Under the pieces are notes generated by a model, which did not search any database, was not told the origin of the DNA, and saw nothing but the letters and a program-made list of their open reading frames with translations. 64,000 nt of DNA, taken from positions 140,967 through 204,966 of the forward strand of contig VZTG01000077.1 in NCBI GenBank assembly GCA_013397845.1, in the 5' to 3' direction. Every line of letters starts with the position of its first letter. Positions within the stretch are counted from its first letter, which is position 1. The stretch is from Melanocharis versteri (lineage: Eukaryota; Chordata; Aves; Passeriformes; Melanocharitidae). A program made the translations under genes and the position numbers. Shown here one piece after another: positions 26,213 to 39,400 of the stretch.

Positions 26213-29200
26213 GTTGGTTGATCTTCAGTGATACCCCTGTATGTTATTCGATTTATCGGAGTACTGTTTTCAGCAATTGCTGTTGCCCCTTTTGAGAGGC
26301 TGTAGTGCTGTGATACATCAAATGGAAGATTTTTCTGGTACATCATCCCTGATGCCACTGCAAACATGCCATTTGCCTGCTCTCTGCTATAAATGGAGGC
26401 TTGTGAAACTACTTATTTCTCTTCGATCACATAGGGCTTTAATCATTTAGCATCCTATTAATTTTTAGACACTGTGTCTTCATGATCAATTATGTGTTTC
26501 CTGGTTTTTTTCAGACCTTTATAAACTAAGATGTGAGTAAAAAGCCATCTCAGGTTTTCCACATCTGTACCTCTTCTAGGGGAACTCTCTAGGAACAATT
26601 TACAAATTTTTCCCCTTGGTATTGGGTTTCTAACCTGATTCACCTAGTTTCCTGAGCTGTGACTAAATCTAAGTCAATTTTTGTTTTCATTTCATATTGC
26701 TGTGAGGCTTGGTGGAGATTTGCTTTCTGCACAAACCATAAGAGTGGAGCAGGATTTAGCTCTGTGTAAGGGTGAAAGGCACAGGGCTGAGATACTTGGG
26801 AACACTGTTCCCAGATTTTTAAATAGTTTTACAAGTTCCACTTGCCTTCCTGCTAGGAGTAATTTGCCATCAGGTATGAATCATAAGTTACTTAAGCAGT
26901 GTTTTAACGTACCAACAAGGTGTGTTAACATATGAAGTGTTTGTTTTAGAGCTGCAGCAGTCTGATTTCAGTGGAATCACTAGTCACTTACTTTTGTGCC
27001 TGTCTTCAGCACGGGTGTTTTCTGTTCCCAGTTGCATTACCAGTGCTGCGCCGAAAATATGACATCTTATAGTAGCATTCCATAAGCACTGAAAAAAACA
27101 AGATTTTTGACTGATAAGGTAACAACTTGAGTAATTATTGCAAAAATAAATTGGAAAGTCATGAGGTAGAAATCTGAAAGGACGTCCAAAGGCACTCACA
27201 AATGGAATATAAAAGGCTTGAAAAGAAACTGAATCCCAAGAGACAAAGGCAGTCTCATTTTAACTCGGCTTGACTTACCCTTCTTTGCTTAAGTTTTTCA
27301 CAGAAAGGAGGGGTTTTGAAAATGGAGGCAGTTGCCAAATGGACAGTACTACCAGTTTAGAAAAAGGAGAAATCAACACACAAGCAAAATGACTAATAAT
27401 TAAATAAAGATGATTTGGGTGGAAGCAATTCACTTCCTATTCTAAATGACAAGAATTCTCTGCTATGTGTTTTAGTGAAGTAAAACAGCTTATGTTGTTA
27501 TACATCTTTTCATAGAAATATCTGTGAAATGAAAAGGAGAATGAGAAGGCTGCTTTGAAAGGAGTGGATTTAATTAACAAAGGATATAGTGGTTGGGGTT
27601 CTAAAACCTTTATCCTAGGGGCCTTTTCATAAAAGAAAAAAAAACTTACTTATTTTAGTAAAAGGGTCTGGTTTAGATTTCTGAAAAACTTGACCCAAAA
27701 TACATTTTGAAGAATTGGACTTCCCATTGACTTCAGTAGGAACTACATCACTCGCTTCTTGAAAATGTGTAACTGGTTTCATTCAGTACAAAAGTGTATC
27801 TGTTACTGAGTAAGCTTCCAGCAAGGAGTAGATCTTCACTTTATTTATATATTTAAACATTTCCATCTCTACTTTATTTCAAAATGTATTACTAGGTTAA
27901 AGTGTGAAACAATAGGTAATGTCTATTTAATAATATAATACAATATTATATTACAGTAACAAGTTATAGTACCTAATATTATATTTTATAATATAAGACC
28001 ACTGTCTTTACTGTGGCTGACCTCCTCAATGTCCTGCCTGCAGAGAGATGTCTATAGTCCTCTTTGATGAATTTTGCTTGCAGAGTGAAGTGACAGCCAA
28101 ATTTTGAAAATAAGAAAAGTGGATAATTACACCTGCCATTTTCTGTTTCATACTTTTAATGTTTAAATAGGCCTTTGAGTATTTACATATCTGAATGATT
28201 ATTTAGATACCTTTTGTATTTGCATACACAAAGTCTGCTTGTTCTTTTGATCTGAAACAGAGGTTGTTTCAATAAATTGAGTGGATACCTTTTGATGTGT
28301 TTGATACAGCCCAAGATGTAACATTAAAATAAAATTCTTTATAATTCAGAAAGTATGTTAATTCTAAAACCAAACTTTAGCATAGCTAGAAATACTGTGA
28401 CAAGCAATTAACGTATGCTCTTGACATCTTTTTTTCAGGCGGAGCTTTTTTATGATGTTTTTTCCAACTGAGATTCATTTAGTGTGATTTACAACATATA
28501 ACTCCCCAGAAATGAGAGGGAGATGTTAATCCAGAGAGCTGTCTATTTTCCATGTCATTATCATGGTGTCTGAAGAGAGAGGAAGTGCAGGCTACTTTAT
28601 TGAGGTTTTAGAATGACAACACAGAAAATTGGAGCTGGTCTTTAAACAAATCCATATGTAATGGCTGAAGTCACATCATTTGGAACTTTTGAAACTAGTA
28701 GACATAATCCAAAACATTTTTGTATAATCCTCTATAAAGAGGAGAGCTAGGCAAAATGTGACTTAATGAGGGATGACAAGGGAAAATGAGGAGTGCATAT
28801 TTCCTGGTTTTCAGGTGGAGAAAGATTTTTACTTATTTCTTTTTAGGATAATTTAGATTGGAAGGGACTAATAAATTGTTATCTGCCAAAATATACATTA
28901 ATAGACTGCAAATAGATTACTTCAGTGTGGATGAATAATTAATACTTGGAATTGGCTACATAATTTGCATTTTTTCAGATTTGTAGAGGTGAGGTTTAAT
29001 TTGAATCCCTTGGACGTGCACTCAGGCACATAAGTGAGTCCTTAAAAGTCTAAAATAAGCTTTATTGTTTTATTAGACTAAAACATTTCTCTAAAAAGAC
29101 ACAAATTCAATGACAAAAGGGGAATGAAAGCCAAGAAAAAGCATAATTGGAGGGAAGCTTTCTCGTTTTCCCTCTGGAAGCTGATTTTCTTCCATATTCT

Positions 29201-32200
29201 GTTGGGAATTATTCCCATGATTCCTTGTGTGTAGGTGAGTTCTATGTATGTAAGAGCAGTACTGCCTTTTATAATATTTATGTTACAGTGTCTGTAAACT
29301 TTTTAAATTAGGACTGTATCTAAATAGAACCTGGCTGATGATTAAATCAGATCATATTGCAGGATGTTGCTATAAATTTCATGAGGAATTTTTGAGATGA
29401 AGTTGCATAATCTTTGCTAACAAGGTATTTTTAATGTCTGTAAATTTGGCTTGTGAGCAAATAATCAGGAGCCTGTTACCCACTCTGGTGTTTTCAGGTC
29501 ACTGAATTCTCAGGGAAGTAGAAAAACTTCATGTAGCAACAAACAGTTACCTATAAACTTCTGAAAATTCACATCCCTGTTTGAATTAATTTAGAAAGCT
29601 TCTAGTTTTGTGTAAACGCCTCCTACCACCTACTGTGGTGGTGTCCTCTTCTTGGCCAGCCCTGAGTCATCCCCTGTTTGAATGGACAATATATTAGCAT
29701 GGACTGTTAGCATGAACTTTTGCATGTTTTGTTGACTGTCAGGGATGAACTACTGTCATCAGAATCTCTTGGAAGGCATACAGCTGGACAGAATTTTCTG
29801 TACACTGCTAGTCTTTCAGAGTCTTTCTCAGGGCTTCACCAAGCTGGACCTGGTTCCACATTAAGTGATAAATGTGAGAATTTTCAGCAGCCACCTTCAA
29901 GCAGGCCTGGGTAACTGCCAAGCATTGGAATCTCTGGGGATTTTGAGGACTAATTTTGCTGGCCCTGTTTCCTGAAGCAATAGTATCTCAAGTCTGCAGA
30001 TAATATTTTTTTCATCTTCCATATAGATATGTGCATCAAATTCCAAGACTTGACCTTTTGCCAGCCACAAACATCAGTTCTTCTGGTCACAACTGGGAAG
30101 AGAAAGACTACAGTCTCTTATATGGAAGAGATGTCCTACTCCATGAAAATGTCCACATGAGTTATGCCCTGCAGAATAATTTGTCATTATTTGACAATAA
30201 CATATTCTAGATACAGGCCCAGAGTCTCACTGGGGCAGGCTGACAGCCTAGATCTGGGTCCCATTCCTGGTCTGAGATTTGTATCCTGTTCTCACTTTTT
30301 TTTTCACTAAGAATGGTTAGTGAATGCTGAATACTGCTGAGATTTGAGAAAGCCATTTATTTTTCATAGACAGGAGGGTAGATCATCAACATAAGTGGTA
30401 TGGACAAGCTGGAGCAAAATTATCCCTAAATAGCATCAGCAGGGTTACGGCAGAATCACCACCTAGAGGTACCATATCTGGGGGTGCTTTGTATGTGGGT
30501 GGGTGTGTGTACCTCTCTCAGGGGCAGCAGCAAAGCCTTCAAGCTTGCTGTGGGCAGCCGTCTGATACAGTAATGCACATAAGTCATCACAACAATGGTA
30601 TTTCCTTAGTGTTGGCCTGTGATGTTTCTAGGGACAGTGTGAAATGTATTGATCTAGGAGCCCATTTCATGATGTTGTTCTGAATGCCTCTCAAAGGATC
30701 CTTCCTAAATAAGTACCCTTAAGATATGAGAAAAAAGATACATCTACCAATGACAGTAAGTCTAAGTGGCTTATATTCAGTAAAATTTTCTCACTAGCAA
30801 TCTCATTAATATTTCACTTTTGTGAGTCTGAAATTTGTTTTGCACAGCCACTGGTGTGATGCTCTGCATTATTTTGCCAAACACTTACGGTTTTTATAGT
30901 CAATATTCTCTCAGTGTGTAGCCCACACTGTTTCTGAAGTTGGTCCAAAGTCACACCAACTAACTATTTGCCTTAGGTTGCTGCATTTTGCTTCTAGAGC
31001 CCAGCCCAAGTTCCTTTTGAGTCAGCAGGGTTTTTGTGTTGGCTTTTGTAGTACTTGGATCAGATCCATAATGCGTAGTTCCTCCTCCTTCTTCCTCTTG
31101 CCTCCTGAAATATTCTGTAAGAAAGGTATAATCTGAAGTGTAACAATATTGGGCCAGACTTTTAGTTCCTATAAAACAAGATAGATTTTTTTTTCAAGTC
31201 AATAAAACGCTGCTTATTTAGATGACCTAACTGTCTTTATATACAGCCTAATATCTCTTTAATAAGCCGTCAAACTCACCGAACTTACAGTATGTGAAAA
31301 CCATAACTGCCTAGACTATATTTTACTCTGTTGCCGAAGTCCTACGCAATGACAGCTTAGTGTCACTTAACTTTTATCAACTATTTCCCTTGTTACCTCT
31401 GAATACAGCCTTGATGCCTACCAAAACATTCTATCATTTCTTCCTCTGCAATGCTATTTTCTGGTCCTCTGATTTGTTATATGTTTGGTTCACTGTAGAT
31501 TCAGCTTAAAGACAGATTCAAGAGAGAAGAGCTTTAGTGACAGCCCTGCTTCAGACACAACTGAAATAATGGAATTTATGGCAATCACAAACATATGATG
31601 GATTTTATTTTCTGAAAGGATTTTCTTATTTTAGTTGGCTGGATAGCAGTGTGAAAATACATGTATGCCATGAATGTATTTAAATTGATACTAATAAACT
31701 TTATTATTGTAGAGTCCAACTCTTTCCTTCTCAGAGATCTCCTGCAATTGAAAAGATGAATTGGATGGATTATGAAATCTCAAAAGTTTCATCTTCAGCC
31801 GAAGTATTTTGGGGAGAAAACTTCTTTTTCAGTTAGAAAGTAGAGCAAGTTGGGGTTTTTTTCCATGCTAAGAAGTCTTTCATACTTCTGTGAAACTGGA
31901 GCAATTCTGAAACCAGCAGAATTATTTTGGATTCATGCTGATGTTACTAACATCAAAATATGACTGTAGGAGTAAAATGGTGCATTTGTGGCAGAGCACA
32001 GCATAAATAGTTACTACATTTAGGATGTAGGAAAACTCAGTCTGTAGAAAGCAAATGCTCAATTAATTTCATAATCGTATAATAACACAAAAGATGAAGA
32101 ACAAAGAGGGGAAAGACAAAAGATGTGCATTTAACCTGAGCATCAGGAAATAGTATAGTGTGTTTTCACAGTAGTCAGTAAGGGAAATTGAACCAAATAC

Positions 32201-34218
32201 TTTTTGCTAACTTTCCATCTTAATCAAAAGTCCAAGTACTAACTGCTCTTGGAACATGAATTCCCCTGTGATAATATAGGGAAGCTGAAATTCAGGAACA
32301 GTCAACCCCTCCCCACCCCATGTTGTATTGCACCAGTTGGGCTTAAGTTGTTTCAGGTTGAAAGTTTTTGAGGCAGTTCTCAAATGCTTTTTTAGGCATT
32401 CAAAGAGAAGAAAGTTGCTAAATAAAATTCTCTAGACTGTCTTAAGGCTCTGTCGCCATTTGAACTTCAGTTTTCAAACTTGATGTAAAAACTATTTGCT
32501 TTAGTCCAGACTAAAGGCATGATTCAAATCTCATACCCTTATCAGCTCAAATCAAAGTCTTGAAACTAAAATACAAATCTTGAGAGAAAAAGTCTGATTC
32601 TGTTTTCACTCCCATAAATCTAGAGAAAAATCTCATTTGTGTACAGCTATTGTAGAAGCTAACACTCATACAACCCAAGCAACAGCGCAGACTAAGTAGC
32701 TGGGAGATACTCATTTAACTGAGAATGCTTGAGCATCTCCTTGCAATGGATCAGAAGTAACTTTATTTTTCAGCATCCATAATTGATTTCCCATTGTGTT
32801 TCACATAAAAACCAAAGTGCAGGAGCAAGAATTTCCTTGTGTAAAAATGTTTTAAATGAAAACTATCAAATGAGATTTCATCTGCAGCTGCTTATTCTAA
32901 TGAAGAGTTCCATTCCTTATAAATGTAACCTGATTTTCAAACTTCAGTAAGTTGTACAGCTAGTCATGCTTTCTTCACTCCAGGTGAATCTGTCTCCTTA
33001 TGTCACAGAATTCAAGTAATAGGCTGAGGTGAGGGGCTTTTTGGTTGAGGGGTTTTTTTAAGTTAATTTTTTGCCTTCTATTATGTGTGATTTTGTTTGA
33101 TTGAGGATGTTTCCTGTGTTGTTGTTTATGCTGTGTTACAAAAGGTTTATGTGCCATGTAAGTCTCAACTGCAAATAGTGCCAGCCCTCAAGGGAGTTTT
33201 GGACATGTCTGCAGAGGCATCACAGCCATACATCCAAATTCAAAAATCCGGACTGTGTTAAACGTCTTCTAGACACCTTTTACAGGACCAATTTTTAATT
33301 TCTAGTACTACAGCTAAATGTTGTTTAGCGGTTCATGATATATCCTGATCAAAGCATTTTTCAATGTGGTATTTACAATGTTGGTTATAAAATAAACCAA
33401 TAAAATATAGAATGTGCTGCTTTATGATATATCACTGGTATTTATTTGACTGTTCTGCCTGGAGAAACAAAAAGGAGAAATTGGTAAAATTGGAGCTGAA
33501 CTCAAGGGGAGACAAGGGAGAAGTTACACTGGCACTTGGAGAAAAATTTTATTTGAATTTAGGCAGAAAATTCAGGTGTCTCCAAACACTTCCAGATAAA
33601 TTACTTCTGATGTACCTCATTGGATTATTTTAACTACAACATTTAACTGTTTTATTAGAATGTATTGTCAGCAAGACTTAATTGTTAAAATAAATGGAAC
33701 TTCATTTTCTTAAATGTTTTTTTTAAAGTTTTCAGAGATAGAGGACATTGTTTTGATTGTTTGCCCTTCACTATTCCTTTTGTATAGATCCCTATCCTAT
33801 AAAGAAAAGCCAGTTTCAAGACAATATAAAATGGTGTCTTTACTAACATATTTTCAAAAAAAAAATCTAAAACTATTCATGTTCCCTGGCATATTTCTAC
33901 TAAACATGTGAAGAACAGAAAGACTCCACGCTATTGGACTAGAAAAACGTGTAGCATTTATTTACATAAAATATGAAAATCTTTAGTTTAAAATACCAGC
34001 TCATTTTCTTACCTTTTTTTTTAAATTTACTTTTAAAGTGCAAATAAAAAACATTCTACTATTTCTTTTCCTTTCCTTTTATAGTAAAGTGGACTACCAT
34101 CATATGTTTTTAACTTTCAATTAAAGTAAGCAGTTTTTACAGAAAAAAAAGTGTGATTTCTTTGTGAATGGTTGCCTCTCAAGAGTGTTTGTGCTTTTTC
34201 CCGCCTATGTAATTTCAG
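26213..34218 (+). other. GAS2 last intron, final segment
   Basis: AT-rich intronic DNA with an especially AT-rich patch at about 27920-27995. No complete mobile element recognised; a weak CR1-like phrase (ATTTAGATTGGAAGGGACTA near 28850) is too short to annotate. The segment ends with a pyrimidine-rich tract and the TAATTTCAG acceptor at 34210-34218. Confidence 0.7.
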
Positions 34219-34437
34219 ATGCTGCACAACAAACATGTGATGGTTCGTGTTGGAGGAGGCTGGGAGACTTTTGCAGGTTACTTACTGAAGCATGACCCAT
34301 GCCGAATGCTGCAGATCTCCCGAGTAGATGGGAAAACTTCTCCAATCCAGAGCAAGTCTCCAAACCTCAGGGACATGAATCCAGACAATTATCTGGTTGT
34401 TTCTGCCCATTACAAAACCAAGAAGGAGATTAAGTGA
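34219..34437 (+). CDS. GAS2: GAS2 last coding exon: second half of the GAR domain and C-terminus
   Basis: 72 codons plus a TGA stop at 34435-34437, opening after TTTCAG in phase 0 to match the exon at 546-653. The translation begins MLHNKHVMVRVGGGWETF (the internal Met is not a start; it follows the acceptor) and continues with a conserved HDPCRML segment (Cys at exon residue 28), which completes the microtubule-binding GAR domain. After that come a Ser/Pro-rich stretch (TSPIQSKSP) and the end NYLVVSAHYKTKKEIK. The VRVGGGW core is the hallmark of the GAR family. Length and ending agree with GAS2 rather than GAS2L1/2/3, which carry long C-terminal tails after this domain. GAS2 is a caspase substrate linked to actin and microtubule remodelling. 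No frameshift or missing key residue is seen, so the gene is expected to be functional. Confidence 0.97.
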   Translation: MLHNKHVMVRVGGGWETFAGYLLKHDPCRMLQISRVDGKTSPIQSKSPNLRDMNPDNYLVVSAHYKTKKEIK

Positions 34438-34915
34438 AATAAGCTTCTCATGTGAGTGGGACTTTACGTATGTAGGTCCTAATTATTTTCCCAAGTGTAG
34501 TGATTTTAGTTAATGCTTTAAAAGGACTTTGGAAAATTTAACACAGACCAGAAATGACACCCCATTTTGAAGATCTTTGAATCTAGAACTATTTATTTCT
34601 AGTACTGTATCTTCTATAGCAAATTACCCTTGATAGGCTAATTACTACAATCAGATAATAAATAGACATATATTTTTAGCCAAATTATTACTCTTTAATA
34701 TGTGAATGTATACTTAGAGTTACATAAAGGAGTGGATCCTGTTAATGGAAGAAAATACACAATGAAATATATTTGTATGAAAATCTTACTACTTTGAATC
34801 CCTGACTGTTAGGCTAGTTGAAATATATATATGCAGGTGGAAAATGGGTATTTGGGGAAATTATCTGGTAATGTCTCTTGAAATGAAATAAAAATTGACT
34901 ATTTGTATGTTTTGT
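34438..34915 (+). other. GAS2: GAS2 3' untranslated region (end inferred)
   Basis: AT-rich sequence after the stop with AATAAA at 34657-34662 and a stronger candidate at 34887-34892, followed within 15-25 bp by a GT-rich stretch (TATTTGTATGTTTTGTAATC) typical of a cleavage region. A third AATAAA at 35539-35544 would give a longer form. The cleavage site itself is inferred. Confidence 0.55.
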
Positions 34916-36367
34916 AATCTTTTCTTAATCAGTAGAATATAAGGCTTATTGCATGCCAAACAACTTCTCAAAGCCATTACATAAAAGGAAAAAAACCCAA
35001 GAAACCCCTTCACACCATTTTACTATTTAAAGCTGAAGACAATGCTGACTGTTACCTATGTGTAGATCCTTTCTGTTTTTCACAAAGTTGCCCAATATAG
35101 AAGAATGGGGAAGTGGAGAGATTGTCCCTTCCTCTGTCAGACAGTGGAGCTGGTTGGTTGTACCAGTGAGGTGATGTTCTGCAAGGGAACAGGGAAGCAG
35201 TAACAGGTGCACAGCCCTCAGACCCAAGGAGGAGCTTCAGAAGATGCAAGTCCCTCTGGAGTCACAAAACATGGCACTGTTCTTGGATATGAGCTTTCCC
35301 TTCCCCTTCTTAATGTTGTTGGTCACGTTAAATGTGAAATATTCATTACCCTGTAAGTAGAGTGATTCACATTCTCATAAATCATTCACACACCTCTAAT
35401 ATAGCTAAAGGCGTATGTGGGCTTAGTTCATTATTTTGGCTACTTTTCTATGTTTATATTTGGTAATTTATGTGCCTTGTAACATCCTAGAAAAATCATT
35501 TTATAGGATTGTTTCACTGACTATAAATTTACAAATTAAATAAATATTTTTTAAACACTCATACATTTTGAAATGCTTATTATTTGTAATCTCTCATCTC
35601 CACTTTGCTGGTACCGACTGGATGCCACCAATACACAACACTGCTTGCTGCCCTAATAATGAGCTGCACAAAGAAAGGGCAAACAGATAACACAGAAATA
35701 CCCAAATTTTATTGAAAATTAATTTTTCTTTGCAGGGAAAAAAACTTCAAAAGCGTCCTTGATATAATTTTTTTAGTATGGACTAGTATTTTTCTCTATT
35801 TTCTGATATTTAGTTTTTAAAAAATGGTCTTATGATCTGCTCCTGTGGTCTTTAAAATTAACTGCAAAATGTCTGTGGGCTAGAAAGCATCAAGGCCATC
35901 TTTCATGTTCCATGCCTTATTAAAATCAGCGCGTTGTATCTCACTTCTATGGAAAAGGCCTTCCTCACCATCTAAAAATACCTGCTGAATACAATCAGTT
36001 CACAATTGCTTGGTGCAGCAGACAAAGTAGCAGGACATAATTCCAAAGTTGCAGCCTTTTATTCTTATTTTGAAACACCTTCTAGGAAGATTAAACACAT
36101 ATTCAAGCAATAAATCTTTTAAAAAGCCATAGGAAGTCTCAGTTGTCATAGAAGTTGTCATATGTCCTCCATAAGGAAGCAGAGAACAGACCACAAGCAA
36201 CATCATTTTATAAAAAATGTAGCATAGCTGAAAAAAGCCATGATCTTAATATCAGCACTGAGAGATCTGTTTTCAAATGAAAAGAGAACGAAAAAAATAA
36301 CTTGTGGAAATGTGAGATTTTTATTTAGAAATAATGGCTAATTTTTAAAATATAATTAGTTCTATTA
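34916..36367. other. Intergenic spacer between GAS2 and SVIP, first part
   Basis: Between the convergent GAS2 and SVIP ends. Apart from the extra AATAAA at 35539-35544 I see no element or gene. Confidence 0.6.
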
Positions 36368-36440
36368 TCATAGAATCATTGAGGTTGAAAAGACTTCGAA
36401 GATCTTCAAGTTCAACCTTTATTTCCATCATCCAAGACTA
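36368..36440 (-). mobile_element. CR1 LINE 3' fragment, minus strand
   Basis: TCATAGAATCATTGAGGTTG followed by AAGACTTCGAAGATC and 'CAAGTTCAACC', the reverse of a CR1 3' end. About 70 bp, diverged. Confidence 0.8.
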
Positions 36441-39400
36441 AGTTTGCGTTGTTATTATTATGGGGTTTTTTTAATATTTGAAAGTGTTTACATACTAATA
36501 AATCAGAGCAGATAATTATAAAAAAGGTATTCATAAGTTTATTTTAATATTAAACTTCAACAGTCCCAGTAAATCCAAATCAAGATTTTAAATTAAGCAT
36601 GAACCCCTTTATGTCCTTGGACTGTACCTATCAAAACAGTCTTTTTTTGTTTCAGGGTACTCAAATGTCTTTTTAAAAAATCACATTAAAACACCTCCTG
36701 ACTTAAAACTTCAACTTTGCCAGTTCCAGAATGGGAGCCTATAGGATTTTATTTTAAAGTATTGCCAGTACCACCTGATGTAAAAAACATGCAGGTGGGA
36801 CTTACTGCTTTTGACCGCATTGGTGTGGGTGTGAATAACAGAGGAGGAAATGAAAGCATCAATAAAGCAAACAAACAAAAAAATGCAGTAAGCTGGTTAG
36901 TCTGGAAAAAGGGGTTGGAGGTAAGTGTTGCTGATCTGATAGTATTTTCATAGTGTATTAGGTCCTGTAGCAATGTAGGAATTGGAAAATTTGTTAGGAA
37001 CCTATGGCTCAATTTATATAGCTAAAGCTGAGCAGCAGAATCTTGCTCAAAGGCATACAGCCCCTGTTGCAGTAATGGGGGCAGAACAGATTTTCCATGC
37101 TGTAGTGATTTTAACTATTTTGCTGTGTAAATTGGCTGAATGTGAATGTTGAGGACACTGAAGTCCTAAAAACTTTAAGTGATAGGAGCTGCAACAAAGC
37201 CCTTTCTCAACGTCCTTGTAGACGAAAGCCCATGGGAGCTGCCTGTGAAGAAACAGTGCTTAATCTCAAAATGGATAATGCAATATTATGTAAAATTGTT
37301 TATAAAAACCATTACTATTGTATAATGTCAAATATGACTCACCATGCTGGAAGCCATTCAAAATTAGTTTGGAAGTGTAACTGTGACATCTGTTGTTGCT
37401 CATTATAGGAAGTGCATTCTGTCACCTTGCTATTCATACATTACCTGGAGATTTTTTTCCAAGCAGGATTATTTACATCACTGATTGAGGATAGGGTTTT
37501 TTCACATCTTTATTATAGGGATAACTGCTTCTTCCGTTGCAGTACCACCTTTTCTTTCCAACAGCAATTTAGAGAAGATATGGAAAATCTATGGCAGCTA
37601 GTTAAAGGGTTGTTGGTGGCAATGAAATGAGTGAAATGAGACGGCAATATACATGTGGGAAGGTATAGCAAGTTTCTTGTAACTGAAGACTCATTTCTGA
37701 ATTCATTGCTCACTTCTGAACACATGTTCACTTTAGATCTGGAAGACGAGCTGTTTGCCACATCACAGAGTGACAGAAGTATCTCCTAGAGATGCTGACA
37801 AGGGTTTGGTTCTTTTTGGGCTTACATGTTGTACTGCTTCATTGGCTGCTGCCCTGCAGTACCTGACAGGGAAGGAGGTACAGTGCTGCTTCTTTGCTCT
37901 GTCTCCTACTTTCTTAGCCTGTGGCGTATTGACTAAGGTAAGGTGGAACAGACAGGTGGGATCACACAAATGTTGACAGGGCTGGACAGGCTTTCCCAGT
38001 TTTCGTGGAAAAACTGCTGGCACTGTGCGTGATGAGCTGTGTCTCAAGAATTTAGTCTTGTCACTGTGCCAAATCCACATACTGAAGTCATCTGTGTTCC
38101 TCACGGCCCACTGTGCTGCTGCCCATCCTTGTGGAGACACAGCTTCTGTCTTCCCAAATTTCAGGACATCTGCTACAAACACTCTCCCTAGCATAATCTG
38201 TGTATTTTAACCATATGGAGTGGCAAATGGTTTCACTTTGTTACTGCAACAAAGACAAGAGACAGTCACGGAGAGTCAGTTTTTCAGTCCAGTTTACCAG
38301 CACTGGGCTTTGGCCTGCCAATTTTTGAAGTAATCTGCAAGACTGTGTTTTCAGAAGATGAAGAAAAAAAGGAGTTGTACTGACGTAAACAAAATATCAA
38401 CTGTCTAGATAATCTACGTGAAAAGGTGCATTTTAACAGCCCCTGGTTAAGTAAATATGGTGAAGTAAATATCTAGGAGTGTGCGAAATAAGGACAAAAC
38501 TCCTGTTGTGGTTCACGTTAACTTAGTGCTGCACTAAGCAATAAGAAAGACAGGGAAGACATCTATAAGGAGAGAGCAGCTCTAATCTGCATGGCTCTCA
38601 GCCTTACTGTTTAATGGTACATGCCAGGTAGCTAGCAGTTGTATTGATCTGCAGTAGTTTCTGATTTCACTCTCAACTGAAATGAAGCTTAAACCGACAA
38701 TAAGTCTTTTGATTTACCCAAATAATTCCCAGTCAGTTGAGCCTGGCCATTTGGAGAACTGGATGTGCATAGTATAGGAACGTCTTTCAAAATAGCCTTG
38801 TAGGTGACTCGTAATCCAGAACTACACACTCCCAAATCCTCTGATGTGGTTTCCTAGCTATAGAATAAATCTGACATTCAAACCAAGGTCTCTTGAGAAG
38901 CACAGACAGCTCTGGCTTTTACATAAAGGATGGAGAGAGAGAAGAGCGTGATTGATTTCTCTAGGTCCTTTTAATGGCTTTAAATGAAAGTGTTCACAGC
39001 CCTAATGCAAGCAGAGGCTTGGATGACAAGAGACACGTTTATTTGCTCCCCTTACAGTTTTGGGGGAGCAGTATAACAGAGAATGAAAAGAAAAATGTTT
39101 TAAGATGTGAAATATCCCAAGTGACCAATTAAGCATAAGTACTGCTTAAGTGTCTTTGTAGGACACCTACTGTGATGTTAGATTGAAATTCTCATTTCAA
39201 ATTAATGTCTGACATACTTTTTTATAACTTAATGCATTTTCACTACACTTTGAAAAGAACTATTATGACCATTTAATACACTGAAGAGAGCAATGGCCAG
39301 CAATCAAAGGAAACTGAAGGCATTCTTTAGCCAACGACACAGCTTTTTTCAGCCCAAACATCATTATGTGAATATTGGAAGTTCTTCCTTCTCAACTCAA

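Noticed and set aside
28846..28900. CR1-like phrase ATTTAGATTGGAAGGGACTA
   Set aside because: Only about 20 bp resemble the CR1 3' end and the ATAGAATCA terminus is absent.
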